DNA from: Nocardia arthritidis
Lineage (GTDB): Bacteria; Actinomycetota; Actinomycetes; Mycobacteriales; Mycobacteriaceae
NCBI RefSeq assembly: GCF_011801145.1
Contig: NZ_CP046172.1
Span: 8,866,001 to 8,930,000, forward strand
DNA length: 64,000 nt
Direction: 5' to 3'
Shown: piece after piece, positions 51,713 through 61,805 of the stretch
Layout: the number at the start of each line of letters is the position of its first letter
Numbering within the stretch: position 1 is the first letter of the stretch
The notes under the pieces: model-generated
The model's input: the letters and a program-made list of their open reading frames with translations, nothing else
What the model was told of the DNA's origin: nothing
Databases searched by the model: none
Position numbers and translations under genes: made by a program

Positions 51713-52836
51713 GCAGAGCACGCGCACGCCGTTCCGAAGGCAAAGCCATCCCGGTTCAAGATCTCATCAACAACCTTCAGCAGTCGTCCGGATACGACGG
51801 TGAATACGACCGCTTCGATGCGGACGATTTCGGTTGGTCGGCGAATGACTCCTGGTCACAAGCGGATTCATACGATGCCGAGTACGGCGACCGCGTCGAG
51901 CAGGACTATAGCGCCCCATTCGAGCCGAATTCGCCTGCCGCCCATCATGATTCGAACAATCAGGATTTCGGCTGGGAATCCGATCAATGGTGGGCGCCCC
52001 AGGGTGATTACCCGCCGCGCCCGGTCGAACCGGCCGCCGAACCCGCGGTCGCCACGCCGATCGTCCCGGCGCGCAAGACTCAGCAGCGCAAACCGCGCCG
52101 CGGTGGTGCGCACCGACTTCCCGCACCGCCCGCCGCGCTGAAGGGCCGCGCCGCGGTGGTCGCCGTCGCCGCGGGCGCGGTCGTCGCGGCCGGGCAGAAC
52201 GCCTTCGCCAGCGTCGACAAACCGGCGGCCAATACCGTCGAATTCCAGGCCGTCGGCCAGGCGCAGGCACTGCCCGGCGCACCCGATCCGGCGGCCACGC
52301 CGGGGCAGAATCCGGAAGCGCCCCAGCTGCTTTCCAACCCGGGGCCCGCCAACGTCGCCCAGTTCAACGAGATGCTCGACCACGGCGCCGCCTTCGCCCA
52401 GGAGCTCGCGGCCCAGGCCGAGGCCCAGTGGCGTCCGCTATTCGTGAAGTTCACCTCCGGCACCTTCACCTCCGGCTACGGCGCCCGGTGGGGCGTCCTA
52501 CATCCGGGTGTCGATGTCGCGGCCCCCATCGGCACCCCGATCGTCGCCGTCGAGGACGGCACCGTTATCGATGCGGGTCCGGCCGCAGGATTCGGCATGT
52601 GGGTGCGCGTGCTCGGTGACGACGGCACCGTTACGGTCTACGGTCACATCAATACGGCCACCGTATCGGTCGGCCAACATGTGACGGCGGGCGATCAGAT
52701 CGCCACCGTCGGCAACCGCGGCGAATCCACCGGCCCCCATTGCCATTTCGAGGTCTGGCTCAACGGCACCAACCGCATCGACCCGCTCCCCTGGCTCGCC
52801 ACCCGCGGCATCAGCCTCGGCCCCGAACGCGACTGA
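51709..52836 (+). CDS. M23 family metallopeptidase, copy 2
   Basis: A 375-residue paralogue of the previous gene, 142 nt downstream. The N-terminal 110 residues differ (acidic, Asp/Trp/Ser-rich), but the basic RRGGAHRLPAPPAALKGRAA segment, membrane helix and catalytic domain match closely: HPGVDVAAPIGTP, then GPHCHFEVWLNG. The tandem copy suggests a split of roles at the septum or pole, with the divergent N-terminal tails setting location (inference). Confidence 0.92.
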   Translation: MSRARARRSEGKAIPVQDLINNLQQSSGYDGEYDRFDADDFGWSANDSWSQADSYDAEYGDRVEQDYSAPFEPNSPAAHHDSNNQDFGWESDQWWAPQGDYPPRPVEPAAEPAVATPIVPARKTQQRKPRRGGAHRLPAPPAALKGRAAVVAVAAGAVVAAGQNAFASVDKPAANTVEFQAVGQAQALPGAPDPAATPGQNPEAPQLLSNPGPANVAQFNEMLDHGAAFAQELAAQAEAQWRPLFVKFTSGTFTSGYGARWGVLHPGVDVAAPIGTPIVAVEDGTVIDAGPAAGFGMWVRVLGDDGTVTVYGHINTATVSVGQHVTAGDQIATVGNRGESTGPHCHFEVWLNGTNRIDPLPWLATRGISLGPERD

Positions 52837-52902
52837 ACCCTTCCGGATGTGGTGATCAAGGGCACGCTTCCCGGGGTCGGAACGGGGGGATAGCTTTTGG
52901 GT

Positions 52903-54282
52903 ATGGCAAGTACAACGTCGTACACCCAATTCATCGCGTTGCCGCCGGAAGTTGTTTGGGGAGTGCTCGGGGATCCGCGGCGGTGGCCCGAATGGAATCC
53001 CGGCGTCGACTCGGTGCGGTTGCGCGGCCCGGTGGAGCCAGGCACCAAGGGTGACTATCTGCCTAGGGGGCGGATTACCGGAACGATGCACGGGCGGACC
53101 GCGCCGCCGTTCGTGCTCACCGCGGTGCGACCCGAGCGCGAGCTGACCATCGAACAGCCGGAACCCGTTGGGCGCATGCGGCTTTCGTGGACGCTGACAC
53201 CGCGCGACGGCGGCACCGAACTCACCCAGCGGCTCACCTTCAGCGGGCCGTCCGCGCCCGCCATGCGCGGCATCGTCGCCAGGCTGCTGGAACACGACGC
53301 CCGAGTCTGCTTCGCCCGACTGGCCCTGCTGGCCGGAATCGAACCCGCCGCGGACGGGTTGACCGTCGTAATCGCCAGCGGCACCGGAGCATTGGGCAAA
53401 CACGTGGCAGCGGATCTGACCTGTCGCGGGCTGCGGGTGAGAATCCTCACTCGACGTCCCGATCCCGCCCTGCCGTTCGAACAGATCCGGTGGGATGGCA
53501 GGACGGTCGGCGATTGGGTTGGCGCCCTACGAAATTCAGGGCCGACCGCACTGCTCAATCTGGCGGGCAAACTGGTCGACTGCCGACCCACCGAACGCAA
53601 TATCGCCGAATTGCGCAGCAGCCGAGTGGATTCCACCCGCGCGCTGGTCGAGGCCGCGGCGACGCTCGACCGGCCGATCGAGTACTGGGTGCAGGCCAGC
53701 ACCACCGCGATATGGTCGGATGCGGGCGAAATCCGGTGCACCGAAACAACTCCGCTTCCGATCGGGCTGCCGCAGATGACCGGCGTCGCGGAACCGTGGG
53801 AGCGGGCGTTCGACGATGCGGAGGCCGTACATCGAACCGTGTTGCGCACCTCGATCGTGCTCGACGCCCAAGCGCCCGCGCTGAAACGCCTGAGCCAGTT
53901 GACGAAAGCGGGTCTCGGCGGCCGGATCGGCAGCGGTACGCAGTGGTTCAGCTGGATTCACGTCGAGGACTGGCTCGCCATCGTCCGCGCCGCGCTCGGC
54001 CTCGATCCCCGAGTGTCGCTACCGGACGGAATCGTCGTCGCCGCAACCGATTTCCCGGTCCGCAACCACGAACTGATGACCGTGCTGCGCAGGCGCCTGC
54101 ACCGGCCACCCGCCCCGCCGACACCGGAATCGGTGCTGAAGATCGGCGCGGTCTTCCTGCGCACCGACCCGGCACTCGGGCTGACCGGGCGGCACGCAAC
54201 CTCCGAAGTCCTGCGGAAAGCCGGTTTCGCCTTCCAGTACCCGACACTGGACGAAGCACTGAGCGACCTCCTACCGCGCTGA
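52903..54282 (+). CDS. SRPBCC-TIGR01777 NAD-dependent epimerase fusion
   Basis: A 459-residue two-domain protein. Residues 1-150 are a START/SRPBCC lipid-binding fold (TSYTQFIALPPEVVWGVLGD, RRWPEWNPGVDSV); residues 155-459 are an SDR39U1-type NAD-dependent epimerase (VVIASGTGALGKHVAADL as a degenerate GxxGxxG, LLNLAGKLVDCRPTERNIAE, and the C-terminal DUF1731-like part FAFQYPTLDEALSDLL). ATG 52903 is preferred over a TTG 6 nt before. The substrate is unknown; the N-terminal cup may hold a lipid or polyketide. Confidence 0.85.
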   Translation: MASTTSYTQFIALPPEVVWGVLGDPRRWPEWNPGVDSVRLRGPVEPGTKGDYLPRGRITGTMHGRTAPPFVLTAVRPERELTIEQPEPVGRMRLSWTLTPRDGGTELTQRLTFSGPSAPAMRGIVARLLEHDARVCFARLALLAGIEPAADGLTVVIASGTGALGKHVAADLTCRGLRVRILTRRPDPALPFEQIRWDGRTVGDWVGALRNSGPTALLNLAGKLVDCRPTERNIAELRSSRVDSTRALVEAAATLDRPIEYWVQASTTAIWSDAGEIRCTETTPLPIGLPQMTGVAEPWERAFDDAEAVHRTVLRTSIVLDAQAPALKRLSQLTKAGLGGRIGSGTQWFSWIHVEDWLAIVRAALGLDPRVSLPDGIVVAATDFPVRNHELMTVLRRRLHRPPAPPTPESVLKIGAVFLRTDPALGLTGRHATSEVLRKAGFAFQYPTLDEALSDLLPR

Positions 54283-54331
54283 ACGCAGCCCAGTCGTCCA
54301 GTGCGCGTCGCCGCAGCTCCCGCGCACCAAA

Positions 54332-54369
54332 TAGCTTCCCGCGCAAGCTATTGCATGCGCGGGAAGCTA
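54332..54369 (+). terminator. terminator after the epimerase fusion
   Basis: A 13-bp perfect stem TAGCTTCCCGCGC / GCGCGGGAAGCTA with a 12-nt loop. Confidence 0.7.
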
Positions 54370-54647
54370 AAGGCCACGGGTCGCCGTAGCAGAGACGTTG
54401 GGACACTGCTCATTCCGCTGGCGCGGTATCGGTAAGTGTGGCCAGTTGGAACCGTTCGAGCCGGGCGGGGTCTGCGACGAGTTGATCGGCCTCAGGCGGC
54501 CGTGCGCATCTGCTCAACGGCGAGCCCGTAATGCTCTGTTGTCCAGGCAATTTCGGCGTTGTCGACGAGGGGGTGGTGCACCCCAACCTCAATATCCGCC
54601 CAATTTCGGCCGCTGCTACGGCGACCCCGGCTACGCGGGAACAGGCC
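54370..54647. other. gap with a possible gene fragment
   Basis: On the minus strand a frame ending at 54492 reads NWADIEVGVHHPLVDNAEIA and then WTTEHYGLAVEQMRTAA. The composition is protein-like, but there is no start codon and no complete domain. It looks like the end of a lost gene; family not recognised. Confidence 0.3.
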
Positions 54648-55085
54648 CTATGGAGCGGCGGCGATGGCGAGGCCGATGAGGGCGACGACCTTGGTCAGTT
54701 CCAGGCCGATGTACCAGTAGTGCGCGTGCGAGCGCGGCAATTCCTCTCCGGCGAGGACGCGATCGGAACGGCGGGTGAGCGGCGGGCGGACGACCAGGAT
54801 TTGGGCGGCCAGGATCGCGGCGGCGATGACGAGCCAAATCCACACGGCCGCAACGGATCCGGCCACCGCGGCGGCCGCGAGCAGCAGCGCGGCGAGCACC
54901 GCCTCGACCGTGTTCAGTGCACGGAAGACCAGGCGCCCGATTCCGAGCCCGAGTGCCAGCGTGACGCCCGGCGCGCGGAACTTCAGCGGCGCCTCTAGGA
55001 AGGAGATGGCCAGCACCATGCCCAGCCAGAGCATCGGCAGGAACCAGAGGAGGTGTAGCGCCAATGTCTTCACCTCGGCGACCAT
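54648..55085 (-). CDS. four-helix membrane protein, unknown
   Basis: A 145-residue integral membrane protein: LLWFLPMLWLGMVLAISFLE, then VEAVLAALLLAAAAVAGSVA, WLVIAAAILAAQILVV, and a last helix near the C-terminus preceded by SHAHYWYIGLELTKVVAL (conserved-looking His/Tyr/Glu). No family name can be given with confidence. It lies downstream of pcrA on the same strand, 164 nt apart. Confidence 0.68.
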   Translation of the reverse strand: MVAEVKTLALHLLWFLPMLWLGMVLAISFLEAPLKFRAPGVTLALGLGIGRLVFRALNTVEAVLAALLLAAAAVAGSVAAVWIWLVIAAAILAAQILVVRPPLTRRSDRVLAGEELPRSHAHYWYIGLELTKVVALIGLAIAAAP

Positions 55086-55249
55086 ACCGACGCATCGCGT
55101 GCCTCGTCAGAGGGCCAATGACCCTTCAGCGACAACAATCTGCCCTATCGAATGCGCCCAGTGGCCCGCCCATCAGCGACAGCCGCTCGCCGCACTTCGG
55201 CCGAGATCCACTCTCCGGCCCGGAACCCTCCCGACCGATCCGGACAGCC

Positions 55250-57739
55250 CTACAACTTCACCAACGTTCGGCTGTACTGCGGAATCAACCGGATCTTCCC
55301 GGCCGTACCGAAATCGATGGTCACCGTGGCCAGCGGACCGAAACCCTCGGCGGCGATCACTCGGCCGAGACCGTATTTGTCGTCGCTGACCCGATCGCCG
55401 ACGGCGAGCACCAGATTCGTGTTGTTGCGGGTGACGCCGCCGGGCGCCGGGCGGCGCGGACCGCGGTCGCGCAGGCCGGGGCGCTGCTCGGACCAGCCGT
55501 CGCCGCGGGTCCAATCGCGTTCCAGGTCGTCGCCCTCGGAGCGCTTGCGGATGCCGCGGCCCCCGGGTGAGCCGGCCGGTTCGAGGCGTCGCCAGTCCAT
55601 CAGGTGACCCGGAATCTCCTGGAGGAAGCGGGATTCCGGATTCGAGACGGGCTGCCCCCAGCCGGAGCGAATCACCGCGCGGGTCAGGTAGAGCCGCTGA
55701 CGGGCGCGGGTGATGCCGACGTAGGCGAGGCGGCGTTCCTCCGCCAGCTCGGTGGGGTCGCCGAGCGCCCGCATATGCGGGAACTGGCCGTCCTCCCAAC
55801 CGGTGACGAAGACGACCGGGAATTCCAGGCCTTTCGCGGTGTGCAGGGTCATCATCGTGACGACGCCGGCATCGTCATCGGGCAGCTGGTCGGAATCGGC
55901 CACCAGCGAAACCCGCTCCAGGAAGGCGGCGAGTGAGCCGGGATCCGGTTCGCCGTCGGCGGCCTCTGGCAGTAGGCCCTCGGCCCGCGCGGCCTCAGCG
56001 TTGTTATGCGCTTCGGAGCTGAATTCCCGTGCGACGCTGACCAATTCGTTCAGGTTGTCGAGCCGGGCACCGTCCTGCGGATCGTCGGAGCTCTCCAGTT
56101 CGGCGCGGTAGCCGGTGCGCTCCAGCACCGCCTCCACCACATTGCCGAGATCCGGATAGGCCGAATCCTCCTGCGCCCCAGCGGCCCTGATCTCGTCGAG
56201 CAGGTCGAGGAAGCCCGCGATGGCCCGCTGCGCCCTGGTGTTCAGCAGTGCGACCTTGCCGTCGGCCGCATCGCGCAGGGCCGCCGCGAAGCCGATGCCG
56301 CGCTGTTCGGCATGCACCGCGACACACGCCTCGGCTCGGTCGCCGATGCCGCGGCGCGGGGTGTTCAGGATGCGCCGCAGGCTCACCTGATCCTCCGGGT
56401 TATCGAGGACCCGCAGGTAGGCGACGATATCGCGCACCTCTTTGCGCTCGTAGAACCGCACGCCGCCGACGACCTTGTACGGCAGGCCCATCCGGATGAA
56501 GATCTCTTCCAGCGCGCGGGAGTTGTTGTTGGTGCGGTAGAACACCGCGACATCGCCGTAGTTGGCGTCGCCCTGGTCTACCAGGCGGTCGATTTCCCGC
56601 GCCACGAACGAGGCCTCGTCGTGTTCGTTGTCGGCGACGTAGCCGACGATCAGCTCACCCTCGCCGGAATCGGTCCAGAGCTTCTTGTCCCTGCGGTTCT
56701 CGTTGCGCGCGATGACCGCGTTCGCGGCCGAGAGGATGTGCTGGGTGGAGCGGTAATTCTGTTCCAGCAGAATGGTTTCCGCATCCGGGAAGTCGCGCTC
56801 GAACTCCTCGATATTGCGGATGGTCGCGCCGCGGAAGGCGTAGATGGACTGGTCGGCGTCGCCGACGACGCACAGTTCGCTCGGCTCCACCTCACCGCCC
56901 TCGGTGTGATGGCCGACCAATTCCCGCACCAGGACGTACTGGGCATGGTTGGTGTCCTGGTACTCGTCCACCAGCACGTGCCGGAAGCGGCGCCGGTAGT
57001 ACTCGGCCACCTGGGGATGGTTTTGCAGCAGCGCGACCGTCTCGCCGATGAGGTCGTCGAAATCGAGGGCGTTGGCCGCGCGTAGCCGCCGCTGGTATTC
57101 GGTGTAGACGCGGGCCACCAGCGCGGGCAGTTCGGTGTCGTCGGATTCCGCGTCGGCGCTCGCCTGTTCCGGACCGATCAGTTCGTTCTTCAGATTGGAA
57201 ATCGCGGTCGACAGCAATCGCGCGGAATATTTCTTGACATCGATGTCGAAATCGCGGCTGATCATGGTGAGCAACCGGCGGGAATCATCGGCGTCGTAGA
57301 TGGAGAAATTGGAATTCAGCCCCGGCAACAACGCGGCTTGCATGCGCAGGATGCGCACACAGCTGGAGTGGAAGGTGGACACCCACATGTTGTTGGCGCG
57401 CGGGCCGACCAGCCCGATGACCCGCTCGCGCATCTCGGCGGCGGCCTTGTTGGTGAACGTGATCGCCAGCACCTGGCCGGGCGTCACCCCGCGCGCGGCG
57501 AGCAGGTAGGCGATGCGCCGGGTGAGCACCGCCGTCTTACCCGAACCCGCGCCCGCCACGATGAGCAGGGGCGCACCGGTGTGCACCACGGCCGCACGCT
57601 GCTGCGGATTGAGACCGTCGAGCAACCGCGCGGCCTCTTCGGCGCGGCGCTGTTCCCGCTCGGCGCGACGCTGCGCGATCTCCGCGGCGTATGCGTCGTC
57701 GGCCTGGGGTTGCGTCTTGGGAGCCACCGTGATGTCCAT
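55250..57739 (-). CDS. pcrA: ATP-dependent DNA helicase PcrA (UvrD1)
   Basis: An 829-residue SF1A helicase with all motifs: Q motif LNPQQRAAVVH, Walker A VAGAGSGKTAVLTRRIAYL, Ia ITFTNKAAAEM, II VDEYQDTN, III VGDADQSIYAFRGA, IV LEQNYRST, V TLHTAKGLEFPVVF and VI YVGITRARQRLYL. A C-terminal Tudor-like domain (GDRVSDDKYGLGRVIAAEG) binds RNA polymerase or Ku in mycobacteria. It unwinds 3'-5' in nucleotide-excision repair and removes RecA filaments. It diverges from the chorismate mutase gene. Confidence 0.97.
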   Translation of the reverse strand: MDITVAPKTQPQADDAYAAEIAQRRAEREQRRAEEAARLLDGLNPQQRAAVVHTGAPLLIVAGAGSGKTAVLTRRIAYLLAARGVTPGQVLAITFTNKAAAEMRERVIGLVGPRANNMWVSTFHSSCVRILRMQAALLPGLNSNFSIYDADDSRRLLTMISRDFDIDVKKYSARLLSTAISNLKNELIGPEQASADAESDDTELPALVARVYTEYQRRLRAANALDFDDLIGETVALLQNHPQVAEYYRRRFRHVLVDEYQDTNHAQYVLVRELVGHHTEGGEVEPSELCVVGDADQSIYAFRGATIRNIEEFERDFPDAETILLEQNYRSTQHILSAANAVIARNENRRDKKLWTDSGEGELIVGYVADNEHDEASFVAREIDRLVDQGDANYGDVAVFYRTNNNSRALEEIFIRMGLPYKVVGGVRFYERKEVRDIVAYLRVLDNPEDQVSLRRILNTPRRGIGDRAEACVAVHAEQRGIGFAAALRDAADGKVALLNTRAQRAIAGFLDLLDEIRAAGAQEDSAYPDLGNVVEAVLERTGYRAELESSDDPQDGARLDNLNELVSVAREFSSEAHNNAEAARAEGLLPEAADGEPDPGSLAAFLERVSLVADSDQLPDDDAGVVTMMTLHTAKGLEFPVVFVTGWEDGQFPHMRALGDPTELAEERRLAYVGITRARQRLYLTRAVIRSGWGQPVSNPESRFLQEIPGHLMDWRRLEPAGSPGGRGIRKRSEGDDLERDWTRGDGWSEQRPGLRDRGPRRPAPGGVTRNNTNLVLAVGDRVSDDKYGLGRVIAAEGFGPLATVTIDFGTAGKIRLIPQYSRTLVKL

Positions 57740-58108
57740 CGCCCATCCACGCTACCGGCGGGCACCGACAGAGATGAAGTCCCATCCGGCGGATTGCGGC
57801 GCGGCGAACGGAACGTGAACTGCCCCTGGTGGACCCGGCCTGGCACAATGCCGTTCTCAGCAGATTTCTAAATAGAAGTGTTTTGCTTGGCTACCGGCCC
57901 GTGGCAGACTGGCGACATGACAAGCGCTCCACATCGGCCTCGGAGGCGGCTATCCGCCGGATATCGAGTTTGCCAACCTTGTTCGTGAGCGCTAAACCTT
58001 TCTGGGGGAACCCACGACCCGCCAGGTCTTGTTTCACGGTGAAAGAACCGGTCGGTAACGCGTTCGGCTCGCCTGCCGATCCCTGTTCCGACACGAGGAG
58101 ATGAATTG
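57740..58108. other. pcrA / chorismate mutase divergent region
   Basis: About 370 nt. A small AT-rich palindrome TTCTA-AA-TAGAA (57866-57877) stands out in GC-rich DNA and could be an operator. A 23-codon frame at 57917 has no ribosome site and is not called. The rest must hold both promoters and a long chorismate mutase leader. Confidence 0.4.
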
Positions 58109-58402
58109 ATGAGCACCCCTGCCACGACGACCGGGTCCGACTCGGCTCTGCCGCAGACCGAGGCCGAGATCGACAAGCTCCGCAAGGAGATCGATCGGCT
58201 CGACGCCGAGATCCTGGCCGCCATCAAGCGCCGCACCGAGGTCTCCCGGATCATCGGCCGCACCCGCATGGCCTCCGGCGGCCCGCGCCTGGTGCACAGC
58301 CGTGAGATGAAGGTGCTGGAGCGCTTCAGCGAGCTGGGCCAGGAGGGCCACACCCTCGCCATGCTGCTGCTCCGCCTCGGCCGCGGGCGCCTCGGCCACT
58401 GA
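58109..58402 (+). CDS. chorismate mutase (AroQ type)
   Basis: A 97-residue intracellular AroQ-delta-type mutase: EAEIDKLRKEIDRLDAEILAAI, then RRTEVSRIIGRTRMASGGPR, RLVHSREMKVLERF, and the terminal LLLRLGRGRLGH. It converts chorismate to prephenate for Phe and Tyr. In M. tuberculosis the enzyme (Rv0948c) is weak alone and is activated by DAHP synthase through its C-terminal RLGH residues, which are present here. ATG 58109 follows GAGGAG; a TTG directly precedes it. Confidence 0.94.
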   Translation: MSTPATTTGSDSALPQTEAEIDKLRKEIDRLDAEILAAIKRRTEVSRIIGRTRMASGGPRLVHSREMKVLERFSELGQEGHTLAMLLLRLGRGRLGH

Positions 58403-58441
58403 ACCAACGCGGCGTTCGCAAGGACATCCGCTGCCCAAAGG

Positions 58442-58472
58442 CCGCCCCGGGTGTATGCACCCCGGGGCGGTC
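58442..58472. terminator. bidirectional terminator
   Basis: A GC-rich stem (CCGCCCCGGGTG / CACCCCGGGGCGG, one bulge) between the convergent chorismate mutase and dehydrogenase genes. Confidence 0.7.
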
Positions 58473-58486
58473 GTTTCATGTCTCGG

Positions 58487-59941
58487 TCAGGTGAGCGCGA
58501 TGTACTTGGTCGAGAGGTACTCCTCGATGCCCTCGGTACCACCCTCGCGGCCGAAGCCGGAGGCCTTGACGCCGCCGAACGGCGCGGCCGGATCGGAGAT
58601 GACGCCCCGGTTCACACCCACCATGCCGGATTCCATCCCCTCGGCCACGCGCAGGGCGCGATCCAGGTCGCGGGTGTAAACGTAAGAGACCAAACCGAAT
58701 TCGGTGTCGTTCGCGGCGGCCAGACCCTCCTCCTCGGTCGCGAAGCCCACGATCGGCGCCACCGGCCCGAACACCTCCTCGCGCAGAATGCGCGCCTGCG
58801 GCGGCACCTCGCTGAGCACGGTGGCCGGGTAGAACCAGCCGGGACCGCCGGGCGCCTTGCCGCCGAGCCGCAGCCGCGCACCCGCGGCCACCGCATCGTC
58901 GACCAGGTCGGTGACGGTATCGAGCTGCTGCTCGTTGATCAGCGGGCCGAGGGTGGTGTTCGGATCGATGCCCGGCCCGAGCGTCACCTGGCTCGACATG
59001 GCATCGACCAGTTTGGTGGTGAACTCCTCCAGCACACCGTGCTGGACGTGGAAGCGGTTCGCGGCGGTGCACGCCTCACCGCCGTTGCGCAACTTGGCCA
59101 GCAGTGCGCCCTGCACCGCCGCGTCGACATCGGCGTCGTCGAACACCACGAACGGCGCGTTGCCGCCGAGTTCCATGGACATCCGCAGCAATCCGTCGGC
59201 GGCCTGCGCCACCAGCTTCTTGCCGACCTCGGTCGATCCGGTGAAGGTGAGTTTGCGCAGTCGCGGATCGTTGAGCAGCGGCTGGGTGACCGCGCCGGAC
59301 CGGCTGGTGGTGATCACCGAGAGCACGCCGTCCGGCAGCCCGGCCTCGTGGCACAGCTTGGCGAGCAGCAGCATGGTGAGCGGGGTTTCGCTCGCGGGTT
59401 TGACGATCATGGTGCAGCCCGCCGCCAGCGCCGGACCGATTTTCCGAGTGCCCATGGCCAGCGGGAAGTTCCACGGCGTAATGGCAAGGCACGGGCCGAC
59501 CGGCTGCTTGTGCACCATGATCCGCCCGGTACCGGACGGGGCATGCAGGTAGCGGCCGTGGATGCGGGCCGCCTCCTCGCTGAACCAGCGGAAGAATTCG
59601 GCGCCGTAGCGCACCTCGTTGCGGCTCTCCGGCAGCGCCTTACCCATTTCCAGGGTCATCAGCAGCGCGAATTCCTCTGCGCGCGCGGTGATCTGCTCGA
59701 ATACCGTGCGCAGAATCTCGGCCCGCTGCCTGGCCGGGGTCGCCGCCCACTCGGCCTGCACGGCGACCGCTGCGTCGAGGGCGCGAACGGCGTCCTCCGG
59801 GGTCGCGTCGGCAACTTCGGCCAGCACCTCCCCATTGGCCGGATTGCGCACCGCGAAGGTGCCTCCCCCGCTCGCGGCGACCGGACCGCCGATCCACAGC
59901 TGCGTCGGGACGGATTCGAGGACATCACGTTCGGAGACCAT
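58487..59941 (-). CDS. gabD: NAD(P)-dependent succinate-semialdehyde dehydrogenase
   Basis: A 484-residue aldehyde dehydrogenase from ATG 59941. Cofactor region CLAITPWNFPLAMGTRKIGP and KPASETPLT, catalytic Glu in MELGGNAPFVVFDD, catalytic Cys in NGGEACTAANRF, and REEVFGPVAPIV. The length and PWNFP context fit GabD-type succinate-semialdehyde dehydrogenases (GABA shunt or the alternative 2-oxoglutarate route), although the substrate is assigned by similarity. Divergent from pgi. Confidence 0.88.
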   Translation of the reverse strand: MVSERDVLESVPTQLWIGGPVAASGGGTFAVRNPANGEVLAEVADATPEDAVRALDAAVAVQAEWAATPARQRAEILRTVFEQITARAEEFALLMTLEMGKALPESRNEVRYGAEFFRWFSEEAARIHGRYLHAPSGTGRIMVHKQPVGPCLAITPWNFPLAMGTRKIGPALAAGCTMIVKPASETPLTMLLLAKLCHEAGLPDGVLSVITTSRSGAVTQPLLNDPRLRKLTFTGSTEVGKKLVAQAADGLLRMSMELGGNAPFVVFDDADVDAAVQGALLAKLRNGGEACTAANRFHVQHGVLEEFTTKLVDAMSSQVTLGPGIDPNTTLGPLINEQQLDTVTDLVDDAVAAGARLRLGGKAPGGPGWFYPATVLSEVPPQARILREEVFGPVAPIVGFATEEEGLAAANDTEFGLVSYVYTRDLDRALRVAEGMESGMVGVNRGVISDPAAPFGGVKASGFGREGGTEGIEEYLSTKYIALT

Positions 59942-60161
59942 GTGGTTCAGCGTAGGCGAGTGCCTCGCACAGGAGCTCGGCCCGGCGCGGGCTGAGGACG
60001 GCTTCGCCGACAGCGCCCATTTGGCCGCGGCCGGGGATGCTACCCCGGTTCGCATACCAGCGGCACATCGGAAATCTCACCGCGCACATCCGCCGACGTC
60101 GGCGGCGCACCGAACCCGGTTCTCGTGCGCGCGCCCTGGGTGGTGAGTAATCTCGGCGGAC

Positions 60162-61805
60162 GTGAGCAGCGACATCACCGCGACGGCGGCCTGGCGGAAA
60201 CTGCACGACCATCACGCCGCCATCGCCGGTCGGCACCTGCGCGAATTCTTCGCCGAAGATCCGGAGCGCGGCCGGGAATTGACCGTCCAGGTCGGCGATC
60301 TGCATATCGACTATTCCAAACACCGCGTCACCAGGGAGACGCTCGGCCTGCTCGTCGCCCTGGCGGAAGAGGCGGGCGTCGAGCGGCGCCGGGACGCGAT
60401 GTATCGGGGCGAGCACATCAACACCTCCGAGGATCGCGCGGTCGAGCACATCGCGCTGCGCCTGCCCGAGGGTGAATCGCTCGCGGTGGACGGGGCCGAT
60501 GCGGGCGCGCAGGTGCACGAGGTGCTGCGCCGGATGGGCGAATTCACCGATGCGCTGCGCTCCGGCGCCTGGCGCGGTGCCACCGGGCAGCGCATCGCGA
60601 CGGTGGTGAATATCGGGATCGGCGGTTCGGATCTGGGTCCGGTGATGGTGCATCAGGCGTTGCGGCACTACGCCGACGCCGGCATCGACGCACGGTTCGT
60701 CTCGAATGTCGACCCGGCCGATCTGGTGGCGAAGCTGTCCGGTCTGGATCCGGCGACAACGCTGTTCATCGTTGCCTCCAAAACCTTTTCGACGCTGGAG
60801 ACGCTGACCAATGCCACCGCGGCCCGGCGCTGGCTGGTGGCCGCGCTCGGCGAGGACGCGGTGGCCAAGCATTTCGTCGCCGTATCGACGAATGCCGAGC
60901 GGGTGGCCGCGTTCGGCATCGACACCGCCAATATGTTCGGTTTCTGGGATTGGGTCGGCGGACGCTATTCGGTGGATTCCGCGATCGGCCTTTCGGTGAT
61001 GGCGACCATCGGCAAGGAGCGCTTCGGCGAATTCCTGGCCGGAATGCACACCGTGGACCGGCATTTCGCGACCGCGCCGCTGGACGCGAACGCGCCGGTG
61101 CTGCTCGGACTGCTCGGCGTCTGGTATTCGAACTTCTTCGGCGCGGAATCCCGTGTGGTGCTGCCGTATTCGAACGATCTGGCCCGCTTCCCGGCCTATC
61201 TGCAGCAGCTGACGATGGAGTCGAACGGCAAATCGGTGCGCGCCGACGGCAGCCCCGTGACCACCTCCACCGGCGAAATCTTCTGGGGCGAACCCGGAAC
61301 CAACGGCCAGCACGCGTTCTACCAACTGCTGCACCAGGGTACGCGGCTGATCCCGGCCGACTTCATCGGATTCGCCCGTCCCACAGACGATCTGCCGACC
61401 CGCGACGGCACCGGCAGCATGCACGACATCCTGATGAGCAACCTGTTCGCGCAGACCAAGGTGCTCGCGTTCGGTAAGACGGCCGAGGAGATCGCGGCGG
61501 AGGGCACCGATCCGAAGGTGGTGCCGCACAAGGTGATGCCGGGCAATCGGCCGAGCACCACCGTACTGGCGCCGGTGCTCACACCGTCGGTGGTCGGGCA
61601 GTTGATCGCGCTCTACGAGCACCAGGTGTTCGTCGAGGGGACCATCTGGGGCATCGATAGCTTCGACCAGTGGGGCGTCGAGCTGGGCAAGCAGCAGGCG
61701 CTCGCGCTGGCTCCGCTGCTGACCTCGGCGGAAGAGCCTGCGCCCCAAGATGATTCGTCCACCGACGCGCTCATCCGCTGGTACCGCGGCAACCGTCAGA
61801 ACTGA
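60162..61805 (+). CDS. pgi: glucose-6-phosphate isomerase
   Basis: A 547-residue glycolytic enzyme starting at GTG 60162. Signature regions are [72 protein letters not shown], and the C-terminal [18 protein letters not shown] with the catalytic Lys. It interconverts glucose-6-phosphate and fructose-6-phosphate. The end overlaps the convergent kinase gene by 10 nt. Confidence 0.97.
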   Translation: MSSDITATAAWRKLHDHHAAIAGRHLREFFAEDPERGRELTVQVGDLHIDYSKHRVTRETLGLLVALAEEAGVERRRDAMYRGEHINTSEDRAVEHIALRLPEGESLAVDGADAGAQVHEVLRRMGEFTDALRSGAWRGATGQRIATVVNIGIGGSDLGPVMVHQALRHYADAGIDARFVSNVDPADLVAKLSGLDPATTLFIVASKTFSTLETLTNATAARRWLVAALGEDAVAKHFVAVSTNAERVAAFGIDTANMFGFWDWVGGRYSVDSAIGLSVMATIGKERFGEFLAGMHTVDRHFATAPLDANAPVLLGLLGVWYSNFFGAESRVVLPYSNDLARFPAYLQQLTMESNGKSVRADGSPVTTSTGEIFWGEPGTNGQHAFYQLLHQGTRLIPADFIGFARPTDDLPTRDGTGSMHDILMSNLFAQTKVLAFGKTAEEIAAEGTDPKVVPHKVMPGNRPSTTVLAPVLTPSVVGQLIALYEHQVFVEGTIWGIDSFDQWGVELGKQQALALAPLLTSAEEPAPQDDSSTDALIRWYRGNRQN

